From NCBI GenBank assembly GCA_004297625.1, contig SCTY01000068.1, positions 415,335 to 479,334 on the forward strand: a stretch of DNA of 64,000 bases, written 5' to 3'. A program made the translations under genes and the position numbers. A model generated the notes under the pieces. The model was not told the DNA's origin. It made no database searches and saw only the letters and a list, made by a program, of their open reading frames with translations. Source of the DNA: Betaproteobacteria bacterium. Its GTDB lineage: Bacteria; Pseudomonadota; Gammaproteobacteria; Burkholderiales; SG8-39. Position 1 is the stretch's first letter. Each line of letters begins with the position of its first letter. This document shows, one piece after another, positions 41,650 through 50,478 of this stretch.

Positions 41650-42984
41650 TCACTTTTCTTGAGCTTGTCCGAGGCCGCGAAGCGCCCGGCCCAGTTTTTC
41701 GACGAGCTCGTCGAGCTGCGCGGGCTCGACGATGAAGGGAGGCGCGAGCAGCACGTGGTCGCCGCGCACGCCGTCGAGGGTGCCGCCCATCGGGTAGCAC
41801 ATGAGGCCTTCGTTCATGGCTGCGCGCTTCACGCGCGCATGCACGCGCAGCCTGGGATCGAAAGGCCCCTTCGTCGCGCGCTCCGCCACCAGCTCGAGAC
41901 CCCAGAAGAGCCCGCGGCCGCGGATGTCGCCCACGTGCGGGTGATCAGCGAAAGCCTGCCGCAGTCGTTGTTCCAGTTCTGTTCCCAAGGGCGTCACGCG
42001 CCTGAGCAAACCGTCTTCGTGCAGCCGCTTCTGCACCGCGAGCGCCCCGGCGCACGCCGCCGCATGCCCCATGTAGGTATGGCTGTGCTGGAAAGACCCG
42101 CTGCCGCCAATGACCGCTTCTGAAACGTTTCTTCCGGCGAGGACCGCGCCGATCGGCTGATAGCCGGCGCCCAGGCCCTTGGCGATCGTCACCATGTCGG
42201 GGACGACGCCTTCCTGCTCGAACGCCCACAGCGTGCCGCAGCGCCCCATGCCGCACATCACCTCGTCGAGGATCAGCAGGATGCCGTGGCGGTCGCAGAT
42301 CTCGCGCACGCGCTTGAAGTAGCCGGGCACCGCGGGCACCGCGCCGAGCGTCGCGCCGGCAACCGTCTCGGCGACGAAGGCAATGACGTTCTCGCCGCCC
42401 AGGTTTTCGATGGTTTGTTGCAATTCAGAAGCAAGGCGGTCCGCGTACGCCGCGTCGCTCTCGCCAACCTGCTTGCCGCGGTAGGCATAGCAGGGCGACA
42501 CGTGGGTCGCCCCGATGAGCAGCGGCTCGAACTGCCTGCGCCGCCAGGCGTTGCCTCCGACCGCGAGCGCGCCGAGCGTGTTGCCGTGGTACGACTGGCG
42601 CCGCGCAATGAGGTGCGCGCGCTGCGGCTCCCCTTTTTCGACGAAGTACTGGCGCGCGAGCTTCAGCGCCGCCTCGGTCGCCTCCGAGCCGCCGGAAACG
42701 AAAAACACCTTGTCCAGGCTCTTCGGCGCGTGCTCGACGAGCGCGTCGGCGAGCGCCTCCATCGGCTCGTTGGTAAAGAACGAGGTGTGCGCGAAAGGCA
42801 GCCTGTCCATCTGGCGCTGGATCGCCTCGATCACCGCGCGGTCCGAATGGCCGAGGCAGGAAACCGCCGCGCCGCCCGAAGCATCGAGATAGCGCTTGCC
42901 GCCGGCGTCGTAGAGGTACGCGCCTTCGCCGCGCACCGCGCACGGGTAGCGATGGCGCGGATCGCGGTGGAGAACGTGCGTCAT
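41650..42984 (-). CDS. Class III aminotransferase
   Basis: A 444-residue PLP-dependent fold-type I transaminase (omega-amino acid:pyruvate type). It has FFVSGGSEATEAALKLARQY, a PLP-stacking YHGNTLGALAVGG, the aspartate in LILDEVMCGMGRCG and the Schiff-base lysine in MVTIAKGLGAGYQPIGAVL. The ATG at 42984 overlaps the amidohydrolase stop (ATGA). It ends the SDR-GntR-amidohydrolase-aminotransferase unit. Confidence 0.92.
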   Translation of the reverse strand: MTHVLHRDPRHRYPCAVRGEGAYLYDAGGKRYLDASGGAAVSCLGHSDRAVIEAIQRQMDRLPFAHTSFFTNEPMEALADALVEHAPKSLDKVFFVSGGSEATEAALKLARQYFVEKGEPQRAHLIARRQSYHGNTLGALAVGGNAWRRRQFEPLLIGATHVSPCYAYRGKQVGESDAAYADRLASELQQTIENLGGENVIAFVAETVAGATLGAVPAVPGYFKRVREICDRHGILLILDEVMCGMGRCGTLWAFEQEGVVPDMVTIAKGLGAGYQPIGAVLAGRNVSEAVIGGSGSFQHSHTYMGHAAACAGALAVQKRLHEDGLLRRVTPLGTELEQRLRQAFADHPHVGDIRGRGLFWGLELVAERATKGPFDPRLRVHARVKRAAMNEGLMCYPMGGTLDGVRGDHVLLAPPFIVEPAQLDELVEKLGRALRGLGQAQEK

Positions 42985-43961
42985 GCGGCAATCTTGAGCA
43001 GCCGCTCGGCGTTGCGGTGCGCGATTTTCGCGCGGTCGTCGTCGCTCACCGAGAGCTTGCGCAGGTACTCCATGCCGGTGCGGTTCGCCTCGTAGGGCCA
43101 ATCGATCGCGAAGAGGATGTTGTCGACGCCGAGCGCGAGCAGCGTGCACACGAAGGCCGGCTCGTACCAGTTGCCGCTGGTCGTCACCACGAGGTTGTCG
43201 CGCATGTATTCGAGCGGCGTTTTTTTGAGTCCGCGGCGCGCCGCCGCGGCGTGCGTATGCGCGTTCAGCCGGTGCATCGCGAACGGCAGTCCTTCTCCCA
43301 GGTGCCCCAGAATGATCTTGAGCGACGGATAGGCGTCGAACACGCCGGCGAACAGGATGCGCAGGAAATGGCAGCTCGTGTCCACGGCGAATCCCCAGCC
43401 CGCGCGCGCAAGCTCTTCATAACCTTGGAAGTACGCCTTGACGACGTCCGCGTGCGGCAAGGCGGGATGCAGGTAGATCGGCACGCCCAGCTTTTCTGCG
43501 GTTTCCCAGATTACCCAGTACTTCTTCGCGTCGAGGAATTCGCCCTGCTGGTGGCTGTGGATCATCGCACCCACGAAGCCGAGCTTGCGCACGCAGCGCT
43601 CGAGCTCGTCGGCGGCCGTCTTCGGATCCGCGGTCGGCAGCGCCGCGAAGCCGGCGAAGCGCGTCGGGTGCTTCTGGATTGCCTGGTACAGCCTTTCGTT
43701 GGCGTCGCGCGCCATGGGAATGGCGACGTCCGCGGCGAACCCCTGCGCTCCGGGCGAGCCGAACGACAGTACCTGCACGTCGACTCCGGCGGCGTCCATG
43801 TGCGCGAGGCGCCGCGCGCCGAGGTCCATGTTCTCCTCGATGATGTCGTGGCCGAGCTCGCGGCCGCGCGCGGTAAGGTAGAAGTTGCGGAACTCGTTCG
43901 CCGCGACCTTCTCGCGGTACATCGGAGTAATAAAATGCTCTTCGATCGCGATTACTCGCAT
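42981..43961 (-). CDS. Amidohydrolase family 2 (ACMSD-like) metal-dependent hydrolase/decarboxylase
   Basis: A 326-residue TIM-barrel protein: EEHFITP near the N-terminus (metal-binding region), GFAALPTADPKTAADELERCV, VPIYLHPALPHAD, a conserved LGHLGEGLPFAMHRLNAH and the catalytic Asp in NILFAIDWPYEA. This branch includes gamma-resorcylate and related decarboxylases. The start at 43961 (MRVIAIEEHF) is preferred over 43976, which would overlap the GntR gene. It is coupled to the aminotransferase gene. Confidence 0.9.
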   Translation of the reverse strand: MRVIAIEEHFITPMYREKVAANEFRNFYLTARGRELGHDIIEENMDLGARRLAHMDAAGVDVQVLSFGSPGAQGFAADVAIPMARDANERLYQAIQKHPTRFAGFAALPTADPKTAADELERCVRKLGFVGAMIHSHQQGEFLDAKKYWVIWETAEKLGVPIYLHPALPHADVVKAYFQGYEELARAGWGFAVDTSCHFLRILFAGVFDAYPSLKIILGHLGEGLPFAMHRLNAHTHAAAARRGLKKTPLEYMRDNLVVTTSGNWYEPAFVCTLLALGVDNILFAIDWPYEANRTGMEYLRKLSVSDDDRAKIAHRNAERLLKIAA

Positions 43962-43963
43962 GC

Positions 43964-44710
43964 TTATTGATCCCACTCGAGACGCCAGCGCGTGGCGAAC
44001 CGGAAGCGATTATCCGGGTAAAGGTTGACCGAGACCGACAGCAGGCGCTCTCCCCTGCCGTAGTAATAGCGCGTCACGTGCAGGGCCGGCGCGTGCGGCT
44101 TGCAGTGCAAGAGCCCGGCGATGCGCGGGCTCGTCGCCGCGGTGCCCACTTCCTGCTGCACTTCCACGATGTGCTCGCCGTAGTGCTTTTCGACGAGCCC
44201 GTAGACCCATACGCCATCGCCTTCGATCTCGTCGCGGATCGCGCCGTAGGCGGGAACCACGTAGATTTCCATATGGCAAAGCGGCACCGGCTTGCCGAGA
44301 GGATAGCGGCAGGTCTCGAACTTGAGCCACGTTTGCTGCGGCTTGCAGTGCAAGAGCTCCGCGAGCTTGTCGTCCGCCGTGACGGGGCGCTCGTCGATGA
44401 GCTTCATGCGGGTGCGCTGCGTGTATTGAAAAAGGTCGGCGATGCTGCCGAGCGACGCGACGAAGCGCCCGCGGCCGCTGCGCGCCTTGACGTGGGTGCC
44501 CACGCCTTGGCGGCGGCCGAGCAGGCCCATGTCGACGAGCCGCCGGATCGCCTCGCGCACCGTGTGGCGCGACACGCCGTGCTGCTCGCAGAGCTCGAGC
44601 TCCGGCGGAAGCATGGCGCCGATCCTGTACTTGCCGTTTTCGATGTCGCGCAGCAGGGCATCGGCGAGCTGCTGGTAACGCGGCGAGGCGGCATGAGGGC
44701 TGCGGGCCAT
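43964..44710 (-). CDS. GntR-family regulator with UTRA domain (HutC subfamily)
   Basis: A 248-residue repressor with an N-terminal winged helix (YQQLADALLRDIENGKYRIGAMLPPELELCEQHGVSRHTVREAIRRLVDMGLL) and a C-terminal UTRA ligand-binding domain (TWLKFETCRYPLGKPVPLCHMEIYV). The stop of the SDR gene lies 3 bases before its ATG, so it is transcribed within the operon it probably controls. A GTG at 44713 is an alternative start. Confidence 0.92.
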   Translation of the reverse strand: MARSPHAASPRYQQLADALLRDIENGKYRIGAMLPPELELCEQHGVSRHTVREAIRRLVDMGLLGRRQGVGTHVKARSGRGRFVASLGSIADLFQYTQRTRMKLIDERPVTADDKLAELLHCKPQQTWLKFETCRYPLGKPVPLCHMEIYVVPAYGAIRDEIEGDGVWVYGLVEKHYGEHIVEVQQEVGTAATSPRIAGLLHCKPHAPALHVTRYYYGRGERLLSVSVNLYPDNRFRFATRWRLEWDQ

Positions 44711-44713
44711 CAC

Positions 44714-45475
44714 TCAATACATGTAATGGCCGCCGTTGACGTGAATCGCCTGCCCCGAGGTGAAGCCGCCGGTCTCGGCGCACAGAAATAAACACGCCGC
44801 CGCCACCTCCTCCACCTTGCCGTAGCGCCCGACCGGAATCTCCGACTCGATGCGCTCGCGCGTCTGATGCGTGTACTGCGACCAGTCGCGCTCGGTGTCG
44901 ATCGCGCCGGGCACCACCGAATTCACCGTGATGCCTTCGGGACCGAATTCGCGCGCGAGCGCCTTGGTGAGGCCGTGCAGCCCGGCCTTTGCGGTGATGT
45001 TGTGCGCGCGCTCGGTGACCTGCCCCCAGAAGCCGTCGAAACCGGAGATGTGGATGATGCGTCCCCAGCGCAGGCGCCGCATGTGCGGAATCACGTTGCG
45101 CGCCATGTAGAACGCCGAGGAAAGATTCGTGGCGAGCACCGCGTCCCAGTCGTCGAGCGAAATACCGACGAAGGGCTGCTTGCGGCGCAGCGCGACGTTC
45201 GACACCGCGATGTCCACCGAGCCGAAATGCGCGACGGTCTTGCGCACCAGCTCGGCGACCTCCTCGTGCGAGGAGACGTCCGCCATGATGCCGAGGGCGC
45301 GCCCGCCCGCCTGCTCGATCTCGCGCACCACGGCATCCACGGCTGCCCGGTCGCGATGGCCGTTCACCACCACGGCGGCGCCGCGCGAGGCGAGCGCGAC
45401 CGCGATCGCCCGGCCGATATTGCGTCCTGAGCCCGTGACGATGGCGGTGCGGCCGGTGAAGGAAGTGTTGAGCAT
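44714..45475 (-). CDS. Short-chain dehydrogenase/reductase with Asn in place of catalytic Tyr
   Basis: A 253-residue SDR: cofactor loop TGSGRNIG (14-21), VADVSS-like strand, Ser144 (HISGFDGFWG) and the active-site helix AHNITAKAGLHGL. Here the Y-x3-K motif is N159-x3-K163, so the catalytic tyrosine is replaced although Ser and Lys remain. The C-terminal GYxxGQAIHVNGG is normal. Either a divergent catalytic mechanism or a non-oxidoreductase role is possible. First gene of the minus-strand unit; divergent from the Bug-protein gene 56 bases away. Confidence 0.9.
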   Translation of the reverse strand: MLNTSFTGRTAIVTGSGRNIGRAIAVALASRGAAVVVNGHRDRAAVDAVVREIEQAGGRALGIMADVSSHEEVAELVRKTVAHFGSVDIAVSNVALRRKQPFVGISLDDWDAVLATNLSSAFYMARNVIPHMRRLRWGRIIHISGFDGFWGQVTERAHNITAKAGLHGLTKALAREFGPEGITVNSVVPGAIDTERDWSQYTHQTRERIESEIPVGRYGKVEEVAAACLFLCAETGGFTSGQAIHVNGGHYMY

Positions 45476-45531
45476 GGCGCGGTTTTGCTGTAGATGTACG
45501 GACATCCTAATCTTTTGGGAAGGGGCATGCC

Positions 45532-46494
45532 ATGGCTTCGTTGCGCGCCGCGCTGCTGTGCCTGCTGGTCGCTCCGCTGCTCGCGCTCGCGCAAGCATAT
45601 CCGGGCAAGCCGATCCATCTCGTCGTGCCCTATCCGCCCGGCGGCTCGACCGATCTTCTCGCGCGCAGCGTCGCGATCAAGCTCGGCGAAAGCCTGCAGC
45701 AGCAAATCGTCGTCGAGAACCGCGGCGGGGGCGGCGGCACGCTGGGCTCGGGCATCGTGGCGCGCTCGGCGCCCGACGGCTACACGCTGCTTCTCGGCAC
45801 CAACGCCACGCACACGCTGGCGATGTTCTTCATCAAGGGACTGCAGTACGACCCGGTGAAGGACTTCACGCCGATCACCGCGGGGGTCGTCGTACCGATC
45901 GCACTCGCGGTGCACACTTCCGTTCCGGCGAACAACGCGAAGGAGTTCGTGGAGTGGGCGAAGCGCAACCCGACCAAGGTTTCTTTCGGCAGCTCGGGTA
46001 CCGGCTCGCCGCACCATCTCGCCGGCGAGCTGCTCAACCAGGTCGCCGGCATCAACATGGTGCATGTGCCGTATAAAGGCGCCGGCCCGTCGATGCAGGA
46101 CTTGGTGGGCGGACAGATCCCGGCGGTGTTCACGACGCTGTCGACGGCGCTGCCGCAGGCGAAAAACGGCAAGATCAAGATCATCGGCATGGCGGAACCG
46201 ATGCGCCAGCCGACCGCGCCGGACGTGCCGGCGATCGGCGAGTCGGTGCCGGGATACGCCATGCCGGTCTCCTGGCTCGGTTTCTTCGGCCCCGCGGGCC
46301 TGCCCGAGCCGATCCTGCAGCGCCTCAACACTGAAATGGTGCGCGCGCTGCACGATCCCGAGACGCGCGCGCGGCTCGAAGCGGGCGGCATGCCGGTGCT
46401 CGGCAACAGCGTCGAGGAGTTCCGCGCGATGATCCGCAACGACATCGAGACGTTCCGCCGCATCACCACGGTCGCGGGGATCAAGGCGGAATGA
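45532..46494 (+). CDS. Bug/TctC-family tripartite tricarboxylate transporter substrate-binding protein
   Basis: A 320-residue periplasmic protein: signal peptide through residue about 22 (LLALAQA), then YPGKPIHLVVPYPPGGSTDLLARSVAIKLGESLQQQIVVENRGGGGGTLGS, the highly conserved Bug opening. Bug receptors bind carboxylates or amides with water-mediated contacts and are greatly expanded in Burkholderiales. It heads the CoA-ester operon and overlaps the CoA-transferase start (ATGA). No TctAB membrane genes are nearby. Confidence 0.93.
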   Translation: MASLRAALLCLLVAPLLALAQAYPGKPIHLVVPYPPGGSTDLLARSVAIKLGESLQQQIVVENRGGGGGTLGSGIVARSAPDGYTLLLGTNATHTLAMFFIKGLQYDPVKDFTPITAGVVVPIALAVHTSVPANNAKEFVEWAKRNPTKVSFGSSGTGSPHHLAGELLNQVAGINMVHVPYKGAGPSMQDLVGGQIPAVFTTLSTALPQAKNGKIKIIGMAEPMRQPTAPDVPAIGESVPGYAMPVSWLGFFGPAGLPEPILQRLNTEMVRALHDPETRARLEAGGMPVLGNSVEEFRAMIRNDIETFRRITTVAGIKAE

Positions 46495-47600
46495 CGGCTC
46501 CGCTCGCGGGCCTCACGGTCGTCGAGCTCGGAGCGAGCGTCGCGGCGCCGGCGGCCGGCCAGATCCTCGCCGACCTCGGCGCCGAGGTCGTCAAGGTGGA
46601 GAAGGCCGAAGGCGACGATGCGCGCAAATGGGGCCCGCCTTTCGTCGACGGCGCCTCGGCGACGTTCCACGCGCTCAACCGCAACAAGCGCTCGGTGGTT
46701 TGCGACTTGCGCGATGAAAAGCAGAAAAGCGCATTGATCCGCTTCGTGGTGGAAAAAGCGGACGTGGTCTTGCAAAACTTGCGTCCCGGCCAGGTCGACG
46801 CGCTCGGCATCGGAGCAGAGGAGCTCACCAGGAAGAAACCCAGCCTCGTCTATTGCAACATGGGAGCGTTCGGCCGCTCGGGCCCGCTCGCCGAGCGCCC
46901 CGGCTACGACCCGCTGATGCAGGCCTTCGGCGGCGTCATGAGCGTGGTCGGCGAAGAAGGCCGGCCGCCGGTGCGCGTCGGTCCCTCGATCATCGACGTC
47001 GGCACGGCGCTCTGGGCGGTGATCGGCATTCTCTCGAAGCTCTACCAGCGGCAAGGCGGCGTAGTGGACGTGTCGCTTTTCGAGACCGCGGCCGGCTGGA
47101 TGAACATGTACGCGGCGCAGTACCTCGCTTCGGGCGAGCTGCCGCGCAAGAACGGCTCGGGCCAGGCGGCCATCGTGCCCTATCGCGCCTACCGCACCAC
47201 CGACGGCGATCTCGTGGTCGCCGCCGGAAACGATTCGCTCTTTCGCAAGCTGTGCGGCGTCCTCGGCCATCCGCAGTGGGCCGGCGATCCGCGCTTCCGG
47301 ACCAATCCGGATCGCGTGGCTCATGCCGAGATTCTTTATTCGCTTATTGAAGAGCAGATGCGGAAGCGCTCTAGCGCCGATTGGACTCGCTTGCTCGACG
47401 CGGCCGGCGTGCCGTGCGCGCCGGTACAGGACGTCGCGCAAATGCTCCACCACGAGCAGATGAAGGCGCTCGGCCTGCTGCAGGCCGTGCACGGCCTTTC
47501 GATTCCCCTGATCGGCCTGCCGCTTTCGCTCGACGGCCGGCGCCCCGCTGCGGGCCGCGCCGCGCCCGCCCTTGGCGCTCACACCCAAGACATCCTATGA
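46491..47600 (+). CDS. CaiB/BaiF (family III) CoA-transferase
   Basis: A 369-residue CoA-transferase: LAGLTVVELGASVAAPAAGQILADLGAEVVKVEK opening, NRNKRSVVCDL, the catalytic-type Asp region in GYDPLMQAFGGVMSV, and VDVSLFETAAGWM. It activates a carboxylic acid by moving CoA from a donor such as succinyl-CoA. It sits between the Bug protein and enoyl-CoA hydratase genes with ATGA overlaps on both sides, so it probably activates the imported acid. Confidence 0.92.
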   Translation: MTAPLAGLTVVELGASVAAPAAGQILADLGAEVVKVEKAEGDDARKWGPPFVDGASATFHALNRNKRSVVCDLRDEKQKSALIRFVVEKADVVLQNLRPGQVDALGIGAEELTRKKPSLVYCNMGAFGRSGPLAERPGYDPLMQAFGGVMSVVGEEGRPPVRVGPSIIDVGTALWAVIGILSKLYQRQGGVVDVSLFETAAGWMNMYAAQYLASGELPRKNGSGQAAIVPYRAYRTTDGDLVVAAGNDSLFRKLCGVLGHPQWAGDPRFRTNPDRVAHAEILYSLIEEQMRKRSSADWTRLLDAAGVPCAPVQDVAQMLHHEQMKALGLLQAVHGLSIPLIGLPLSLDGRRPAAGRAAPALGAHTQDIL

Positions 47601-48379
47601 ATTATCAAACGTTGAAAACCGAACGGCGGGACAACCACGTCCTTGTGGTCACGCTCAACCGCCCCGAGGTGCTGAACGCCATCAACACGCAGATGGGCCA
47701 TGACCTGTACGGCCTGTGGACCCGCCTTGCCGCCGAGCCGGGCGAAACGCGCTGCGTGGTGCTCACCGGCGCCGGCAGCCGCGCCTTCTGCGCGGGCGGC
47801 GATCTCAAGGAGCGCGACGGCATGACGCAAGCCACCTGGCAGGCGCAGCACGAGCTCTTCGAGCGCGGCTTCGTCGCGCTCCTCGATCTGCCGCTGCCGG
47901 TGATCGCCGCGGTGAACGGCCATGCTTACGGCGGCGGCCTGGAGACGCTGCTCGGCTGCGATTTCGTCTACGCAGTGCGCGGGGCGCGCTTCGCGCTCTC
48001 GGAAGCGGGCCTGGGCATCATGCCGGGCGTCGGCGGCACGGTGACGCTGCCGCGCGCAGTCGGCGAGCGCCGCGCCAAGGAGCTCATCCTCACGGCAAAA
48101 GCCTTCACCGCGGAAGAGGGCGCAGCGTGGGGACTGGTCAACAAGGTCTGCGACAACCCGCTGGAAGAAGCGCTGGCTACCGCAAAAGTAATTGCCGAAA
48201 ATGCCCCGCTCTCGGTGCGCCAGGCGAAGAAGGCGATTCGTCACGGGCTGGATATGGACCTCCTGACCGGCTTCCGCTTCGCGGTCGAGGCTTACAACCG
48301 GCTCGTCGACACCGAGGACCGGCACGAAGGCGTGCGCGCCTTCAACGAGAAGCGCAAGCCGAATTTCAAAGGCAAATAG
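47597..48379 (+). CDS. Enoyl-CoA hydratase/isomerase family protein
   Basis: A 260-residue crotonase-fold protein: VVTLNRPEVLNAINTQM, oxyanion-hole loops AFCAGGDLKERDG and NGHAYGGGLETLLGCDFVYA, and the catalytic Glu region LSEAGLGIMPGVGGTVTLPRAVG. The ATG at 47597 overlaps the CoA-transferase stop, and the stop directly abuts the next gene. It hydrates an enoyl-CoA made from the activated substrate. Confidence 0.92.
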   Translation: MNYQTLKTERRDNHVLVVTLNRPEVLNAINTQMGHDLYGLWTRLAAEPGETRCVVLTGAGSRAFCAGGDLKERDGMTQATWQAQHELFERGFVALLDLPLPVIAAVNGHAYGGGLETLLGCDFVYAVRGARFALSEAGLGIMPGVGGTVTLPRAVGERRAKELILTAKAFTAEEGAAWGLVNKVCDNPLEEALATAKVIAENAPLSVRQAKKAIRHGLDMDLLTGFRFAVEAYNRLVDTEDRHEGVRAFNEKRKPNFKGK

Positions 48380-49315
48380 ATGATCGACGTCCGTGTTTGC
48401 GAGGTTGGGCTGCGCGACGGCCTGCAGCTGGTTTCCACGTTCTTCCCCACGGAAGAGAAGCTCGCGTGGATCCGCGCCGAGGCGGCCGCCGGGGTGCGCG
48501 AGATCGAAGTCACCTCCTTCGTGCCGCCGAAGCTCGTGCCGCAGTTCGTCGACGCCGAGGAAGTGGTCCGCGAGGCGCTGAAGATCCCCGGCCTCTCGGT
48601 GATGGCGCTGATTCCGAACATGAAGGGCGCCGAGCGCGGGTTTGCGCTCGGCGTGCATCAGCTCGACTTCGTGATGTCGGTGAGCAGGACCCACAACCTG
48701 AAGAACGTGCGCCGCAGCCGCGAGGAGTCGATCGCGGATCTCAAGCGCATCGTCGAGGCGCGCAACGCCCAGCCGGAGGGCCGGCGCCCGAAAATCGTCG
48801 GCGGCCTGTCCACCGCTCTCGGCTGCTCTTATGAAGGCCGCATCCCGGTCGATGACGTGCGCCGCTATGCCGCGCAGCTTGCCGCCTGCGGCGTGGACGA
48901 GATTCTCGTCGCCGACACCGTGGGCTACGGCGATCCGGCGCAGGTGCGCGCGGTGTTCAAGGCGGTGATGGCCGAGGTCGGCAGGATTCCGGTCGGCGCG
49001 CATTTCCACGACACGCGCGGCACCGGCCTCGCGAACGTCGCCGCCGCGCTCGATCTCGGCGTGCGCCGCTTCGACGCCTCGCTCGCCGGGCTGGGCGGCT
49101 GCCCGTTTGCGCCCGGCGCAAGCGGCAACATCGTGATGGACGACCTGGTGTTCATGCTCGACTCCATGGGCCTGCGTACAGGGATTGACATCGAGAAACT
49201 CACCTGCGTGAGAGCCATTCTGGAAAAAAACCTTCCCGGTACCGAGCTTCACGGCGCCGTAGCCAAAGCGGGACTTCCCACCCAATATGTCAAAGCAGAT
49301 GCAAGAGCCGGTTAG
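48380..49315 (+). CDS. HMG-CoA lyase-like acyl-CoA lyase
   Basis: A 311-residue DRE-TIM metallolyase: EVGLRDGLQLVSTFFPTEEK (metal-binding Asp), VTSFVPPKLVPQF, AHFHDTRGTGLANVAAAL (metal His) and the signature LGGCPFAPGASGN with the catalytic Cys. It cleaves 3-hydroxy-3-methyl-acyl-CoA-type esters to acetyl-CoA plus a keto acid. The combination with CoA-transferase and hydratase resembles branched-acid routes (leucine-, itaconate- or citramalate-like). Confidence 0.93.
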   Translation: MIDVRVCEVGLRDGLQLVSTFFPTEEKLAWIRAEAAAGVREIEVTSFVPPKLVPQFVDAEEVVREALKIPGLSVMALIPNMKGAERGFALGVHQLDFVMSVSRTHNLKNVRRSREESIADLKRIVEARNAQPEGRRPKIVGGLSTALGCSYEGRIPVDDVRRYAAQLAACGVDEILVADTVGYGDPAQVRAVFKAVMAEVGRIPVGAHFHDTRGTGLANVAAALDLGVRRFDASLAGLGGCPFAPGASGNIVMDDLVFMLDSMGLRTGIDIEKLTCVRAILEKNLPGTELHGAVAKAGLPTQYVKADARAG

Positions 49316-50474
49316 CGTTCCCTTGGGCGAGGACTGGCCCGAGATCCGCGAAAGCGTGCGGCGGATCTGCGCGGACTTTCCCGGCAGCTATTGGCGCGAT
49401 CTCGACCGGCGCGAAGCCTATCCCGCCGAGTTCGTGAAAGCGCTCACCGACGCCGGCTACCTTGCCGCGCTCATTCCCGAGGAATACGGCGGCGCGGGGC
49501 TGCCGCTGCGTGCCGCGGGCGTGGTGCTCGAGGAATGCCACAACGCCGGCTGCTACGCCGCCGCCGCGCACGCGCAGATGTACACCATGGGCACCGTCCT
49601 GCGCCACGGCAGCCCGGAACAGAAGGCGAAATACCTGCCCAAGATCGCCGCCGGCGAGCTGCGCCTGCAGGCCTTCGGCGTGAGCGAGCCGACCACCGGC
49701 ACCGACACCACCAAGCTCAAGACGCGCGCGGTGCGCGAGGGCGACCACTACGTGATCAACGGCCAGAAGGTGTGGACCTCGCGCGCGCTGTACTCGGATC
49801 TCATGCTGCTTCTCGTGCGCACCACGCCGCGCGAGCAGGTGGCGAAGAAGACCGACGGCATCTCGGTGTTCCTGGTCGACATGCGCGAGGCGAAGGGCCG
49901 CGGCATGGAGATCCGGCCGCTCTCGACGATGATCAACCACAACACCACCGAAGTGTTCTTCGACAACCTGCGCGTGCCGGCGGAGAACCTGATCGGCGAG
50001 GAAGGCAAGGGCTTCCGCTGCATCCTCGACGGCATGAACGCCGAGCGCATCCTCGTGTCGCACGAGTCGATCGGCGACGCGCGCTGGTTCGTGCGCACCG
50101 CGTCGAAGTACGCCTCCGAGCGCATCGTGTTCGACCGTCCGATCGGCCAGAACCAGGGCATCCAGTTTCCGATCGCGCGCGCCTATGCGGCGACGCAGGC
50201 CGCCGACATGATGCTGCGCAAGGCGGCGGTGCTCTTCCAGGCCGGGCTTCCCTGCGGCGAGGACGCCAACGTCGCGAAGCTCCTCGCCTCGGAAGCCTCC
50301 TGGCAGGCGGCCGAAGCGTGCATGCAGACCTACGGCGGCTTCGGCTACGCGCGCGAGTACGACGTCGAGCGCCGCTGGCGCGAGGCGCGCATCGCGCAGA
50401 TCGCGCCGATCTCGACCAACCTGGTCCTCGCGTACATCGCCGAGCACGTGCTCGGCATGCCGCGCTCCTACTAG
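49287..50474 (+). CDS. Acyl-CoA dehydrogenase
   Basis: A 395-residue flavoprotein: N-terminal helical domain (AALIPEEYGGAGLPLRAAG), FAD-binding loops FGVSEPTTGTDTTKLKTRAV and NGQKVWTSRA, and the C-terminal helical domain (RIVFDRPIGQNQGIQFPIA, QTYGGFGYAREYDVERRWREARI). It overlaps the lyase gene by 29 bases. It should desaturate the activated acyl-CoA before hydration. Confidence 0.93.
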   Translation: MSKQMQEPVSVPLGEDWPEIRESVRRICADFPGSYWRDLDRREAYPAEFVKALTDAGYLAALIPEEYGGAGLPLRAAGVVLEECHNAGCYAAAAHAQMYTMGTVLRHGSPEQKAKYLPKIAAGELRLQAFGVSEPTTGTDTTKLKTRAVREGDHYVINGQKVWTSRALYSDLMLLLVRTTPREQVAKKTDGISVFLVDMREAKGRGMEIRPLSTMINHNTTEVFFDNLRVPAENLIGEEGKGFRCILDGMNAERILVSHESIGDARWFVRTASKYASERIVFDRPIGQNQGIQFPIARAYAATQAADMMLRKAAVLFQAGLPCGEDANVAKLLASEASWQAAEACMQTYGGFGYAREYDVERRWREARIAQIAPISTNLVLAYIAEHVLGMPRSY

Positions 50475-50478
50475 AGCC

